A DNA stretch of 64,000 bases from JBGSYJ01 sp041748075 (GCA_041748075.1 JBGTDX010000036.1:1-64000); one strand, 5' to 3'; positions 16,069 through 26,458 are shown, counted from the stretch's first letter. The notes: a model not told the origin generated them from the letters alone. Numbers and translations are program-made.

Positions 16069-16659
16069 GTGCCCTACCTGATCGTCATCGTTCTCGTCTT
16101 CGTCCTTTTCGGGCTGATCATCCTCAGCCTGCCGTTCACGCTCATCCAGCGATACCGAAGGGGAACCGCGCGTGTGCCCGCGCGCGGCTGGATTGCCACG
16201 ATCAATCTGTTTGCCTTTTTCACCTCGGCGATGATTCTTCTGATCGGCGCGGCCGCTTCGAGCTTCTGGGTGCCGCGGGCGATTCCTTTCAGCGTGCTCG
16301 GACTGATCGGAGGAGCGCTGCTCGGATTCCTGGGACTCGCCCTCACGCGCTGGGAAACCACGCCGCGATCTCTTCACTACACTCCGAACCGCTGGCTCGT
16401 TCTTTCGATGATGCTGCTCGTGTCCGCACGGCTGGTGTACGGCTTCTGGCGCGGCTGGCGTGCGTGGCAGGCAACGCCCGACGACGTGTCCTGGCTCGCG
16501 GCATCGGGTGCCGCAGGATCCCTCGGGGCAGGCGCCGTGATCGTCGGTTACTACCTGACCTTCTGGACTGGCGTAAGACGCCGCGCGGACCGACACCGCC
16601 TTCTCACGGCTACCGGACGCAGGCTGGGAGGAAATCAGGGTACTGGCCGTCGGGTATGA
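16069..16659 (+). CDS. Polytopic membrane protein, unknown function
   Basis: The 196-residue product has about five hydrophobic segments, including YLIVIVLVFVLFGLIILSL and a pair near residues 45-90, then LVLSMMLLVSARLVYGFW and a C-terminal segment GSLGAGAVIVGYYLTFW. Basic residues flank the helices. The overall plan resembles DUF1453/CcdC-like proteins, but I cannot assign the family securely. The start is GTG at 16069. It ends 10 nt before the aminotransferase gene and could share its transcript. Confidence 0.6.
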   Translation: MPYLIVIVLVFVLFGLIILSLPFTLIQRYRRGTARVPARGWIATINLFAFFTSAMILLIGAAASSFWVPRAIPFSVLGLIGGALLGFLGLALTRWETTPRSLHYTPNRWLVLSMMLLVSARLVYGFWRGWRAWQATPDDVSWLAASGAAGSLGAGAVIVGYYLTFWTGVRRRADRHRLLTATGRRLGGNQGTGRRV

Positions 16660-16669
16660 TCACGCGACG

Positions 16670-17866
16670 ATGACATCTCGCATTCGCGACCCCTGGCTGA
16701 TTGACTCCGAGGTGACCTATCTCAACCACGGTTCGTTCGGCGCGACACCGGCTGAGGTGCTGGGGTATCAGCAGGAGTTGCAGCTTCGCATGGAGCAGGA
16801 GGCGGTGCTCTTTCTCGTTCGCGAGCTGGAAGATCTCCTCGACGGCGCACGCTCCCGGCTCGCCACATTTCTCGGTGTGCATTCTCCCGATCTCGTGTTT
16901 GTCAGAAATGCGACTGCTGGAGTGAATGCGGTTCTGCGATCGCTCAGCTTTGCAGCCGGTGACGAGCTCCTTACGACGAGTCACGAGTACAACGCCTGTC
17001 GCAACGTGCTCGAGTTCGTGGCGGAGCGTGCAGGCGCGCGTGTCGTTGTGGCACCGGTTCCGTTTCCGCTGAAAAGTGAAGACGAGATGGTCGAGGCTCT
17101 GCTCGATGCGGTGTCGGATCGAACGCGGCTGCTGCTCATCGATCACATCACGAGCCAGACCGGTTTGATATTTCCTCTCGAACGAATCGTCGAAGAGATG
17201 AATCGTCGCGGAGTCGATACGCTCGTCGATGGCGCGCACGCCCCCGGCATGCTCGATCTCGATGTCGATGCGATCGGGGCGACGTGGTACACCGGAAACT
17301 GTCACAAGTGGATCTGCGCGCCGAAAGGGGCGGCCTTCCTCTGGAGTCATCCCGACCGGCAGCGGGAGATCCGTCCCGTTTCGATCAGCCACGGGGCCAA
17401 CAGCGGCCGCACGGATCGGAGCCGCTATCTGATCGAGTTCGACTGGGTCGGCACGGACGATCCGACCGCGATGCTTTCGATCCCGCGCGCACTCGATTTC
17501 ATGGAAAATCTCCTTCCCGGCGGCTGGACGGAGTTGCGGGAGCGGAATCGGACGCTGGCGCTCGAGGCCCGGAGTATTCTCTGCGAAGCTCTGGAGATCG
17601 AAGAGCCGGCGCCCGCTTCGATGGTCGGCTCGCTTGCCGCCGTTCCGCTGCCGGACGGTAAGCCCGGCGGAGCTGTCCCCGCGCTCTACGGCGACCCGCT
17701 GCAGGACCGGCTGTACTTCGATCACCGGATCGAAGTTCCCGTCATCGCCTGGCCGGCTCCGCCGCGACGTCTGCTGCGTATCTCGGCACAGATCTACAAT
17801 TCGCGGGAAGACTACGTGCGGCTCGCGGAAGCGCTGGTGGAAGAGCTGGCGCGGGAAACATCGTAG
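16670..17866 (+). CDS. Class V aminotransferase, isopenicillin-N-epimerase-like
   Basis: This PLP enzyme of 398 residues opens with TYLNHGSFGATPAEV, typical of the isopenicillin N epimerase-like branch of class V aminotransferases. Phosphate-binding and ring-stacking segments are NATAGVNAVLRSL and TTSHEYNACRNV; the cofactor Asp/His motif is TLVDGAHAPG; the Schiff-base lysine is Lys213 in NCHKWICAPKGAAFL. The substrate cannot be read; epimerase, desulfurase and lyase relatives exist. Its stop codon is part of a dispersed hairpin repeat. Confidence 0.85.
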   Translation: MTSRIRDPWLIDSEVTYLNHGSFGATPAEVLGYQQELQLRMEQEAVLFLVRELEDLLDGARSRLATFLGVHSPDLVFVRNATAGVNAVLRSLSFAAGDELLTTSHEYNACRNVLEFVAERAGARVVVAPVPFPLKSEDEMVEALLDAVSDRTRLLLIDHITSQTGLIFPLERIVEEMNRRGVDTLVDGAHAPGMLDLDVDAIGATWYTGNCHKWICAPKGAAFLWSHPDRQREIRPVSISHGANSGRTDRSRYLIEFDWVGTDDPTAMLSIPRALDFMENLLPGGWTELRERNRTLALEARSILCEALEIEEPAPASMVGSLAAVPLPDGKPGGAVPALYGDPLQDRLYFDHRIEVPVIAWPAPPRRLLRISAQIYNSREDYVRLAEALVEELARETS

Positions 17867-17960
17867 CGGGGTATTCCGATGCCCGCTCATCGGTATGTCG
17901 GCTTCGAGAGTGCTGGCTATATGGCTACGCTCCCATACTGCGATGCCTGCACAACCACGG
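17864..17960. repeat. Intergenic hairpin repeat, copy 1
   Basis: Starts with the TAG stop of the aminotransferase gene followed by CGGGGTATTCCGATGCCCGC, an imperfect hairpin. About 75 nt of flanking sequence (TATGTCGGCTTCG, then GCGATGCC) also match copy 2 at 19727-19812. Confidence 0.7.
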
Positions 17961-18046
17961 GGAGCAGGAGATCAGAATCTCCTCTACACAGCTCTTCTGT
18001 ACCAGCCCTGTAACACCCTGCTGGACATCATCATCACCATTCGTTT

Positions 18047-18052
18047 CATAAT
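18047..18052 (+). promoter_or_regulatory. Predicted -10 box (CATAAT) of VWFA-related gene 1
   Basis: CATAAT ends 6 nt before the ATG at 18059, the normal distance from a -10 box to the transcription start, so the transcript is predicted to be leaderless. The same spacing holds for both paralogues. A TGGACA at 18022-18027 is a possible but badly spaced -35. Confidence 0.55.
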
Positions 18053-18058
18053 GGCGTC

Positions 18059-19729
18059 ATGAGAATCCCAGGCCTTCTCCTCTGCTCTCTCGTCGCTTCC
18101 CCGATGCTCACTGCCCAGGAGAGCTTCTTCAGCGAGATCATGGAAGTGCGAGTGACGAACGTCGACGTCGTCGTCACTGGCCGCGACGGCAAGCCGGTCA
18201 CCGGCCTCACTGCGAATGATTTCGAGCTGTACGAGGACGGCGTTGCGAAGGAGATTACGAACTTTCTCGAGATGCGCGGTGGGCCCTCGGCATCACTGAC
18301 CGCTGGTGCGACCAGTGAGGCCGACGACGCGACGATCTCGTCCGAAGAAGACATCCGCCGGCGCGATATCACGATCTTCATCGACAACGCAGCGCTTCAT
18401 CCGATGCGGAGGAACCAGATTCTGCCGCCTCTGCAGAGCTTCCTCGACGAAGCGGTGCGGCCGGGCGACACCGTAGGAATCGCCGTCTGGAACCTCTCGC
18501 TCGAGATCGCTCTCGAGCCGACGAGCGATCGCGCCGCAATCGAGGCGGCTGTGAAACGGCTCGCTTCCCGCACGGCCCTGGGGTCTGCACAGGTCCAGGG
18601 GAGAGAGGACTTCTACGAGCAGATCGCCCTGATGATCGGTGCTTACAAGGACAGGGGTGATTTGCCGGAATGGTTTATGGGGATTGGTGCAGGGAGGATG
18701 TACGCGAGTAAGGCAACGCACGACCTCAAGCAGAGGGTCGAGGCTCTCAAGAGTGTCATCGCGTGGCGCCGCGGGGTCGAGGGAAGAAAGATCCTCGTGC
18801 TGCTCACCGCCGAGCTTCCCCTCAATCCCGCCGAGGAAGTCTTCCTTTACCTCGACGGAATGCGGGACCAGTTCAAACAAGTGAACTCGATGGCGATGTC
18901 CGAGTCCCGGCAGTTCGAGTTTCCCTCGCTCATCAATGAGATTACCGAGGTGGCGAACAGCAGTGGTGTGACTCTTTACCCGATCGATGCTGCCGGGAAG
19001 GACTCGGGAATGGTGAACCGCGACGCGTCCGGGACTGCCTGGATGACGTCGGCCGGCCGGACAGAGGTGGCTGCAACCCGAGCCTCGCTCCGCTCGATTG
19101 CAACAGAAACAGGCGGGATTGCGCTGACGGGGTCGGACAACTGGAAACTCGCCTTCGACACGATCTCGAACGACCTCGATACGTACTACTCGCTCGGATA
19201 TCGGTCGACGGGCGAGCGGCAGGACCGGATGAAGAAGATCGAGGTCCGGCTCAAGGACAAACGACACAGCGTCCGCACCCGACGCGCCGTGATCGAGAAG
19301 ACAGTTGCGTCGGAGATGCAGGATGCGGTCGCCGCGAACCTGTTCCGTCCGTCGAGCACGAACGAGATGGAGATCGAGGCAGTCACCGGCGCGGCCACGC
19401 AGCAGAGCGCCGAGGCGGTGCTCATCCCGGTGACCGTGACGTTCCCGATGGACAATCTCACGCTCGTGCCGGACGGCGACGATCTGACGGGACGTTTCGC
19501 GGTCTACGCTGCGTTCCTGCGGAAGGATGGCGCCGTGTCGAAGGTTGCGCGACAGGGAGGCGAAGTCCGCTTTCCGGCAGGAGATCTGAGGTCCCGTCGC
19601 GAGGTGACCGTGAAGATCGACGTCACTGCGGATGCGCAGACAAGTGGGCTCTCCGTTGGGGTACTCGACGAAATGTCGGGCGCAACAGGCTTCGCCGGCA
19701 TAAGTTTGGAAAACAGTCCCGCATTGTAG
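18059..19729 (+). CDS. VWFA-related secreted protein (Acidobacteria-type), paralogue 1
   Basis: The 556-residue protein has a signal peptide (LLLCSLVASPMLTAQ) followed by EVRVTNVDVVVTGRDGKPVT and GLTANDFELYEDGVAKEI, the N-terminal signature of the VWFA-related family common in Acidobacteriota. The von Willebrand A-like domain begins near residue 100 (RDITIFIDNAAL). The metal-binding DxSxS is degenerate here (DNAAL), so canonical MIDAS function is doubtful. The C-terminal 250 residues are almost identical to those of the next two genes. No Shine-Dalgarno precedes the ATG. Function unknown; secreted or periplasmic. Confidence 0.85.
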   Translation: MRIPGLLLCSLVASPMLTAQESFFSEIMEVRVTNVDVVVTGRDGKPVTGLTANDFELYEDGVAKEITNFLEMRGGPSASLTAGATSEADDATISSEEDIRRRDITIFIDNAALHPMRRNQILPPLQSFLDEAVRPGDTVGIAVWNLSLEIALEPTSDRAAIEAAVKRLASRTALGSAQVQGREDFYEQIALMIGAYKDRGDLPEWFMGIGAGRMYASKATHDLKQRVEALKSVIAWRRGVEGRKILVLLTAELPLNPAEEVFLYLDGMRDQFKQVNSMAMSESRQFEFPSLINEITEVANSSGVTLYPIDAAGKDSGMVNRDASGTAWMTSAGRTEVAATRASLRSIATETGGIALTGSDNWKLAFDTISNDLDTYYSLGYRSTGERQDRMKKIEVRLKDKRHSVRTRRAVIEKTVASEMQDAVAANLFRPSSTNEMEIEAVTGAATQQSAEAVLIPVTVTFPMDNLTLVPDGDDLTGRFAVYAAFLRKDGAVSKVARQGGEVRFPAGDLRSRREVTVKIDVTADAQTSGLSVGVLDEMSGATGFAGISLENSPAL

Positions 19730-19812
19730 CGGGGCATTCCGATGCCCCGCTCCTCGGAATGTCGGCTTCGGGAGTTCTGGCTTCATGCCAGGATCCCATC
19801 CCGCGATGCCCG
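19727..19812. repeat. Intergenic hairpin repeat, copy 2
   Basis: The TAG stop of VWFA gene 1 is followed by a perfect hairpin, GCGGGGCAT and ATGCCCCGC around TCCG (19729-19750). The next 60 nt resemble copy 1, including ATGTCGGCTTCGGGAG and GCGATGCCCGC. Confidence 0.75.
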
Positions 19813-19897
19813 CATCTGCGCTATTCGAAAAGCAGCACCCTGTAACAGCCTTGGAACAGCCTGCCTCACCCCTGCACCCTTTCAGTGACATTCGCCT

Positions 19898-19903
19898 CAT
19901 AAT
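19898..19903 (+). promoter_or_regulatory. Predicted -10 box (CATAAT) of VWFA-related gene 2
   Basis: CATAAT ends 6 nt before ATG 19910, exactly as in paralogue 1; there is no ribosome site between them. Confidence 0.55.
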
Positions 19904-19909
19904 GTCGAT

Positions 19910-21571
19910 ATGAAAGTCTCCATCCTTCTCTTCTGTTCTCTCGTCGTTTCCTCGACTCTCGCCGCGCAGGAAGAGAGTTTCTTCAGCGAGATCATGGAAG
20001 TGCGGGTGACGAACGTCGACGTCGTCGTGACAGGGCGCGACGGCAAGCCGGTCACTGGCCTTACGGCGAGTGATTTCGAGCTTTACGAGGACGGCGTTGC
20101 GAAGGAGATTACGAACTTTCTGGAGATGCGCGGGGGACCTTCCGCATCGCTGACCGCTACGGGCGGCAAGGACGATGACGCGACGATCTCGTCCGAAGAA
20201 GACATCCGCCGCCGGGACATCACGATCTTCATCGACAACGCGGCGCTGCATCCGATGCGGAGGAACCAGATTCTGCCGCCTCTGCAGAGCTTCCTCGACG
20301 AAGCAGTGCGGCCGGGCGACACCGTGGGAATCGCTGTCTGGAACCTCTCGCTCGAGATCGCGCTCGAACCGACGAGCGATCGCTCCGCAATCGAGGCGGC
20401 TGTAAAACGGCTCGCTTCCCGCACCGCCCTGGGGTCTGCACAGGGTCAGGCGAGAGAGGAGTTCTACCAGGAGATTGCCAGACTCATACGAGGCTTCAAA
20501 TCGCTTGATCCGCCGGAGCTGCCGCCCTGGTTTGTCGGAGTCGGCGCCGCGAGGATGTACGCGAGTAAGGCAACGCACGACCTCAAGCAGAGGGTCGAGG
20601 CGCTCAAGAGTGTCATCGCGTGGCGCCGCGGGGTCGAGGGAAGAAAGATCCTCGTGCTGCTCACTGCCGAGCTTCCCCTCAATCCGGCGGAAGAAGCCTT
20701 CCTTTACCTCGACGGGATGCGGGATCAGTTTGCGGAAGTGACCTCGTCCGCGCTTGCCGAGTCCCGGCAGTTCGAGTTTCCCTCGCTCATCAATGAGATT
20801 ACGGAGGTGGCGAACAGCAGTGGTGTGACGCTTTACCCGATCGATGCTGCCGGGAAGGACTCGGGAATGGTGAACCGCGACGCGTCCGGGACTGCCTGGA
20901 TGACGTCGGCCGGCCGGACAGAGATGGCTGTAACCAGGGCCTCGCTCCGCTCGATTGCAACAGAAACAGGCGGGATTGCGCTGACGGGGTCGGACAACTG
21001 GAAACTCGCCTTCGACACGATCTCGAACGACCTCGATACGTACTACTCGCTCGGATATCGGTCGACGGGCGAGAGGCAGGACCGGATGAAGAAGATTGAG
21101 GTCCGGCTCAAGGACAAACGACACAGCGTCCGCACCCGACGCGCCGTGATCGAGAAGACGGTTGCGTCGGAAATGCAGGATGCGGTCGCCGCGAACCTGT
21201 TCCGTCCGTCGAGCACGAACGAGATGGAGATCGAGGCAGTCACCGGCGCGGCCACGCAACCGAGCGCCGAGGCGGTGCTCATCCCGGTGACCGTGACGTT
21301 CCCGATGGACAATCTCACGCTCGTGCCGGACGGCGACGATCTGACGGGACGTTTCGCGGTCTACGCAGCATTCCTGCGCAAAGATGGCGCGGTGTCGAAG
21401 GTAGCGCGGCAGGGCGGGGAAGTCCGTTTCCCGGCAAAGGATCTGAGATCCCGTCGCGAGGTGACCGTGAAGATCGACGTTACTACGGACGCGCAGACGA
21501 ACGGGCTGTCGGTCGGGGTACTCGACGAGATGTCGGGAGCGACAGGTTTTGCAGGGGTGAAGTGGCAGTAG
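19910..21571 (+). CDS. VWFA-related secreted protein (Acidobacteria-type), paralogue 2
   Basis: This 553-residue protein has the same plan as paralogue 1: signal peptide (LLFCSLVVSSTLAAQ), the conserved EVRVTNVDVVV start, a VWA-like domain with degenerate MIDAS, and a shared C-terminal region. It differs from paralogue 1 mainly near residues 185-215, where EIARLIRGFKSLDPPELPPW replaces a shorter segment, and in the last few residues. Flanking regions to about residue 180 and from 215 onward are nearly identical, which suggests recent duplication or gene conversion. The variable loop may decide partner specificity (inference). Confidence 0.85.
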   Translation: MKVSILLFCSLVVSSTLAAQEESFFSEIMEVRVTNVDVVVTGRDGKPVTGLTASDFELYEDGVAKEITNFLEMRGGPSASLTATGGKDDDATISSEEDIRRRDITIFIDNAALHPMRRNQILPPLQSFLDEAVRPGDTVGIAVWNLSLEIALEPTSDRSAIEAAVKRLASRTALGSAQGQAREEFYQEIARLIRGFKSLDPPELPPWFVGVGAARMYASKATHDLKQRVEALKSVIAWRRGVEGRKILVLLTAELPLNPAEEAFLYLDGMRDQFAEVTSSALAESRQFEFPSLINEITEVANSSGVTLYPIDAAGKDSGMVNRDASGTAWMTSAGRTEMAVTRASLRSIATETGGIALTGSDNWKLAFDTISNDLDTYYSLGYRSTGERQDRMKKIEVRLKDKRHSVRTRRAVIEKTVASEMQDAVAANLFRPSSTNEMEIEAVTGAATQPSAEAVLIPVTVTFPMDNLTLVPDGDDLTGRFAVYAAFLRKDGAVSKVARQGGEVRFPAKDLRSRREVTVKIDVTTDAQTNGLSVGVLDEMSGATGFAGVKWQ

Positions 21572-21596
21572 AAGATCGAGCAGAAGAAACGAACGC

Positions 21597-21617
21597 AGGG
21601 CATTCCGATGGCCGCTT
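21597..21617. repeat. Intergenic hairpin repeat, degenerate copy 3
   Basis: GCAGGGCATTCCGATGGCCG is a decayed version of the hairpin found after the two preceding genes. The downstream flank no longer matches well. A further partial trace (GATGCCCCGC, then GTCGGATTCGGAAGTCCTGG) follows the third paralogue at 23378-23440. Confidence 0.5.
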
Positions 21618-21693
21618 TGAAGCCCGGCTGTCCCCAGTTGTAACAGGTCTGTCACGCCTGTGTCGCATCCGCGCCCCGGCGTTCCTATTCACT

Positions 21694-21699
21694 CATAAT
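21694..21699 (+). promoter_or_regulatory. Predicted -10 box (CATAAT) of VWFA-related gene 3
   Basis: CATAAT ends 6 nt before the GTG at 21706. That GTG aligns with the ATG of the other two paralogues (MKFPVLLLC against MKVSILLFC), so the box-to-start distance is identical in all three. Confidence 0.5.
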
Positions 21700-21705
21700 G
21701 TCATG

Positions 21706-23376
21706 GTGAAGTTCCCCGTCCTTCTCCTCTGTGTACTCCTCGTTTCCCCGATTGTCGCCGCACAGGAAACGTTCTTCAGCGAGATCATGGAAGTCCGGGT
21801 GACGAACGTCGACGTCGTCGTCACCGGACGTGACGGTAAGCCCGTAACCGGACTGGATCGCAATGATTTTGAAGTCTACGAGGACGGCGTCCGTAAGGAG
21901 ATTACGAATTTCATCGAGGTGCGTGGAGGTCCCTCCGCTTCGCTGACCGCGGCGAGGCCTGGTGAAGCGATTACCGAACCTGTGGCTTCGTCAGACGACG
22001 TCCGCCGGCGCGACATCACGATCTTCATCGACAACGCGGTGCTCCACCCGTTGCGCCGGAACCAGATTCTTCCGCCGTTGCAGCAGTTCGTTCGGGAGAA
22101 CGTCCGCGGCGGGGATACCGTCTCGATCGCGACATGGGGTCTGTCTCTGAAGATCGAGTTGGAACCCACGAGCGACCGTGAGGCAATCGACGCCGCCGTG
22201 GCGCGTCTGGGGTCCGCAGCATCTCCGAGCAACATCGCGCAATACCGGGAGGAGTTCTAACGCTCGATCGCGTTGCTGATTCGATCGTTCGCGGATCTGC
22301 CTCGGATGGACAACATACCTCGCAAGCCGGAGTGGTGGCTCGGAATCGGAGAAGCGCGTGCCTACGCCATGCGGGCGTCCCATGAGATGAAGCAGCGAAT
22401 CGAGGCGCTCAAGAGCGTCATCGCATGGCGCCGCGGCGCCGAAGGAAGAAAGATCCTCGTCCTGCTCACCGGCGAGTTTCCCATCAATCCGGCCGAAGAG
22501 CCCTTTCTTTACCTTGATGCGATCCGGGACAAGTTTGAAGGTCCATACTCGTCGGCCATCGTCGAAGCCGGCCAGTTCCGCATCCCATCGCTCGTCGAGG
22601 AGATTACGTCCGTGGCGAACAGCAGTGGAGTGACGCTCTATCCGATCGATGCCGCCGGAAAGGACTCAGGAATGGTGGACCGGGATGCCTCGTCGGTTCC
22701 CCGAGTGCTCGATACGATGGTGAGTACCCAGGCTGCCCTCATGCCGACGCTCCGTCTGATGGCGGAAGATACCGGCGGAGTCGCATTGACGGGATCGGAC
22801 AACTGGAAACTCGCCTTCGACACGATCTCCAACGACCTCGATACGTATTACTCGCTCGGATATCGATCGACCGGCGAGCGCCAGGACCGGATGAAGAAGA
22901 TCGAGGTGCGCCTCAAAGACAAACGGCACAACGTCCGCACGCGCCGCGCCGTGATCGAAAAGACCCTTGCGACGGAGATGCAGGACGCAGTCGCCGCGAA
23001 CCTCTTCCGCCCGTCGAGCACGAATGAGATGGAGATCGAAGCCGTGACCGGGGCCGCCGCGCAGCAGGGTGCCGAGGCGGTGCTCATCCCGGTGACCGTG
23101 ACGTTTCCGATGGACAACCTCACGCTCGTGCCCGACGGCGACGATCTAATGGGGCGTTTCGCGGTCTACGCGGCCTTCCTGCGCCAGGATGGTGCCGTGT
23201 CGAAGGTCGCGCGGCAGGGTGGGGAAGTCCGTTTCCCGGCAAAGGATCTGAGGTTCCGCCGCGAGGTCACCGTAAAGATCGACGTCACGGCGGACGCACA
23301 GACGAACGGACTCTCCGTTGGCGTGCTCGACGAGATGTCGGGCGCGACAGGCTTTGCCGGTGTGACGTTGCGGTAA
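21706..23376 (+). pseudogene. VWFA-related protein, paralogue 3, interrupted by one in-frame stop
   Basis: One reading frame runs through the whole interval and encodes a protein of about 556 residues like its two neighbours, except for a TAA at 22258-22260. At that place the paralogues have TAC (Tyr in EEFYQEIA or EDFYEQIA); here the text reads EEF, stop, RSIALLIRSF. A single C-to-A change explains it. The two halves are otherwise intact, with no other decay. The downstream half could restart only without a good ribosome site. It may be a young pseudogene, a phase-variable or read-through gene, or a sequencing error. Confidence 0.75.
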
Positions 23377-23627
23377 GGATGCCCCGCATCTCCTCTGGAA
23401 GTCGGATTCGGAAGTCCTGGCTTCGTGGCCAGGATCCACACCGCTCGAGAGAAGGATGAAGTCGATTCCGGCGCGTTCGAGCAACGCAATGTAGTCCCCC
23501 TCTTTCTCGGGACTCGGTTTCCCGCCGTCGGGCGCCGAAATGCTAGGATGCCCCTCTGCGTACGGGCGGCCGGCGGCGGCAAGCGCGGCCCGCGCTTACT
23601 TCTAGTTATTCTTTCCAGGGAGAGATC

Positions 23628-24964
23628 GTGGATATCGCAGTCATCGGTACCGGATATGTTGGCCTCGTCACGGGGGCCGGACTTGCCGACTTCGGGAATG
23701 AAGTCGCCTGCGTCGACATCGATGCAGACAAGATTGAGAACCTTCGCCAGGGAAAGATCCCGATTTACGAGCCGGGTCTCGATGCGATCGTCGCGAAGAA
23801 CGTGGAAGAGGGACGGCTTCGATTCACCACCGATCTGGCCGAAGCGATCCGTTCAGCCCGCGCAATCTTCATCGCCGTGGGGACTCCTCCCCTGCCCGAT
23901 GGCTCAGCGGATCTCCGTTACGTCGCCGAGGTGGCCCGCTCGATCGCCCAGTACATGGAGGGTCCCAAGCTCATCATCACGAAATCCACCGTTCCGATCG
24001 GCACCGGCAGGATGATCGAGAAGATCCTCGAGGAAGCGGGGCGTGGAAACCAGGCGTCCGTCGTGTCGAATCCCGAGTTCCTGCGGGAGGGTTCGGCGAT
24101 CGAGGATTTCATGAAGCCCGATCGTGTCGTGATCGGGGCGTCCGATGCCCAGGCCGTCGAGCTGATGCGCGAGATCTACGCTCCGCTCCATTCGCTGGAC
24201 ATCCCGTTCGTCGTGACGAATGTCGAGTCTTCCGAGTTGATCAAGTATGCGGCAAACGGATTTCTTGCTACCAAGATCTCGTTCATTAACGAGGTCGCCA
24301 CTCTCTGCGAGCTCCTCGGGGGTGATGTGCAGGATGTCGCCAGGGGGATTGGACTCGACTCCCGCATCGGGGCGAAGTTTCTTCAGGCAGGTCCCGGCTT
24401 CGGCGGTTCGTGCTTTCCGAAGGATACGGCGGCTGTTGCCGACATCGCGCGGAAGTACGGCTACGACTTCCGGATCATCGATGCAGTCATGGATGTGAAT
24501 CGACGCGTGAAAGAGCGAATGGTTACGAAAGTGGCCGACGCTCTGGGCGAAGTCTCAGGAAGCACGGTAGGCATTCTGGGGCTCGCATTCAAGCCGGAGA
24601 CCGACGACATGAGGGATTCCCCGACACTGCCGCTGATCCGCGGGCTGCAGGCACTCGGTGCGAAGATCCGTGCCTACGATCCTGAGGCGATGGACAACGC
24701 GCGAAAGATGTTCGACGACGTCACGTTCTGCAGCGATGCGTATGAGACCGCCGGAGGATGCGACGCGCTGGTCATTGCGACGGAGTGGAATGAGTTTCGC
24801 GCCCTGAACCTGGAAAGGATCCGCCAGGCCATGACCAGACCATTGCTCGTCGACCTGCGGAACCTGTACGATCCGCGTCGCATGAATGAAGAAGGCTTCG
24901 AGTACGTCTGTGTCGGGCGGGCCGCTGCGGCCAGGCCTCTGGAGATGCGCGGGGTCTCGCACTG

Positions 24965-24965
<1 letters not shown>
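23628..24965 (+). CDS. ugd: UDP-glucose 6-dehydrogenase
   Basis: This 445-residue NAD-dependent enzyme oxidises UDP-glucose to UDP-glucuronate. The NAD-binding loop is GTGYVGLVTGAGLADFG at residues 7-23. STVPIGTG and FLREGSAIEDFMKPDRVVIG are family motifs, and the catalytic Cys262 lies in GPGFGGSCFPKDT. GILGLAFKPETDDMRDSPTL marks the C-terminal UDP-binding domain. The start is GTG 23628 after AGGGAGAG. Its stop overlaps the ATG of the next gene (TGATG), which uses its product. The 250-nt gap upstream has only a decayed repeat. Confidence 0.94.
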
Positions 24966-25930
<965 letters not shown>

Positions 25931-25942
25931 CGGGGGGTATTT

Positions 25943-26458
25943 TTGAAACCATTCGCCGAAGCAGGCAATCGATTGCTGTGGGTCCGTCCGTCACCGGACG
26001 GCAAGCTTTACAAGCTTCAATCCGGAGATGAGGACGTTGCGGTGCTCCGCTGGGAGAAGAGCACCGGATCTCTTGCGCAGGCGGAAACCTCTACGGGCAA
26101 GTGGACGCTCAAGAGGATCGGATATCTTCAGCCGAGGCTCTCAGTCCGGAGGGCCGGCTCGGAGCAGGATCTTGCCTGGTTCGAGCCGGGTGTCGGTGGT
26201 GGCGGCGCCGTGCATCTCGCCAGTGGTCACATATTCCGATGGTCGAGCAATTTCTGGCGAGCGGAGTGGGCGTGGGTCAACGCCGCGGGGAAACACGGCG
26301 TGAAGTTTCATCGCGAGTTCTCGGAAAAGGAACGCGAAGGCACGGTAGAGATCGAGCCCGGCGTCCTGCCCGAACGTGAGCTGCCGATTCTGATCGTGCT
26401 CGGCTGGTATCTGATCATCCTTCAGACCGAAGATGCAGCGATGCTGCCTCAGGGCTGA
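25943..26458 (+). CDS. Hypothetical protein, 171 residues
   Basis: I do not recognise this gene. It is rich in Trp and beta-prone segments (GKLYKLQSGDEDVAVLRWE, SGHIFRWSSNFWRAEWAWV), somewhat like small beta-barrel or scramblase/LURP-like folds, and ends in a hydrophobic stretch (LPILIVLGWYLIILQTED) that may be a helix. The start is probably the TTG at 25943, 12 nt after the decarboxylase stop, so it belongs to the ugd transcript. Its last 10 nt overlap the convergent purA gene. Confidence 0.55.
   Translation: MKPFAEAGNRLLWVRPSPDGKLYKLQSGDEDVAVLRWEKSTGSLAQAETSTGKWTLKRIGYLQPRLSVRRAGSEQDLAWFEPGVGGGGAVHLASGHIFRWSSNFWRAEWAWVNAAGKHGVKFHREFSEKEREGTVEIEPGVLPERELPILIVLGWYLIILQTEDAAMLPQG

Noticed and set aside
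18293..21655. 1120-codon open frame on the minus strand across the first two VWFA genes
   Set aside because: It is the antisense shadow of conserved, high-GC coding sequence; its translation is Arg/His-rich and repeats where the paralogues repeat, with no recognisable domain.
22258..22260. Recoding of the in-frame stop as selenocysteine or pyrrolysine
   Set aside because: The codon is TAA, not TGA or TAG, and the paralogues have Tyr there; a point mutation is simpler.
23377..23627. tRNA or small RNA in the gap before ugd
   Set aside because: No cloverleaf or TTCRA-like T-loop with matching stems; only a decayed repeat trace is seen.
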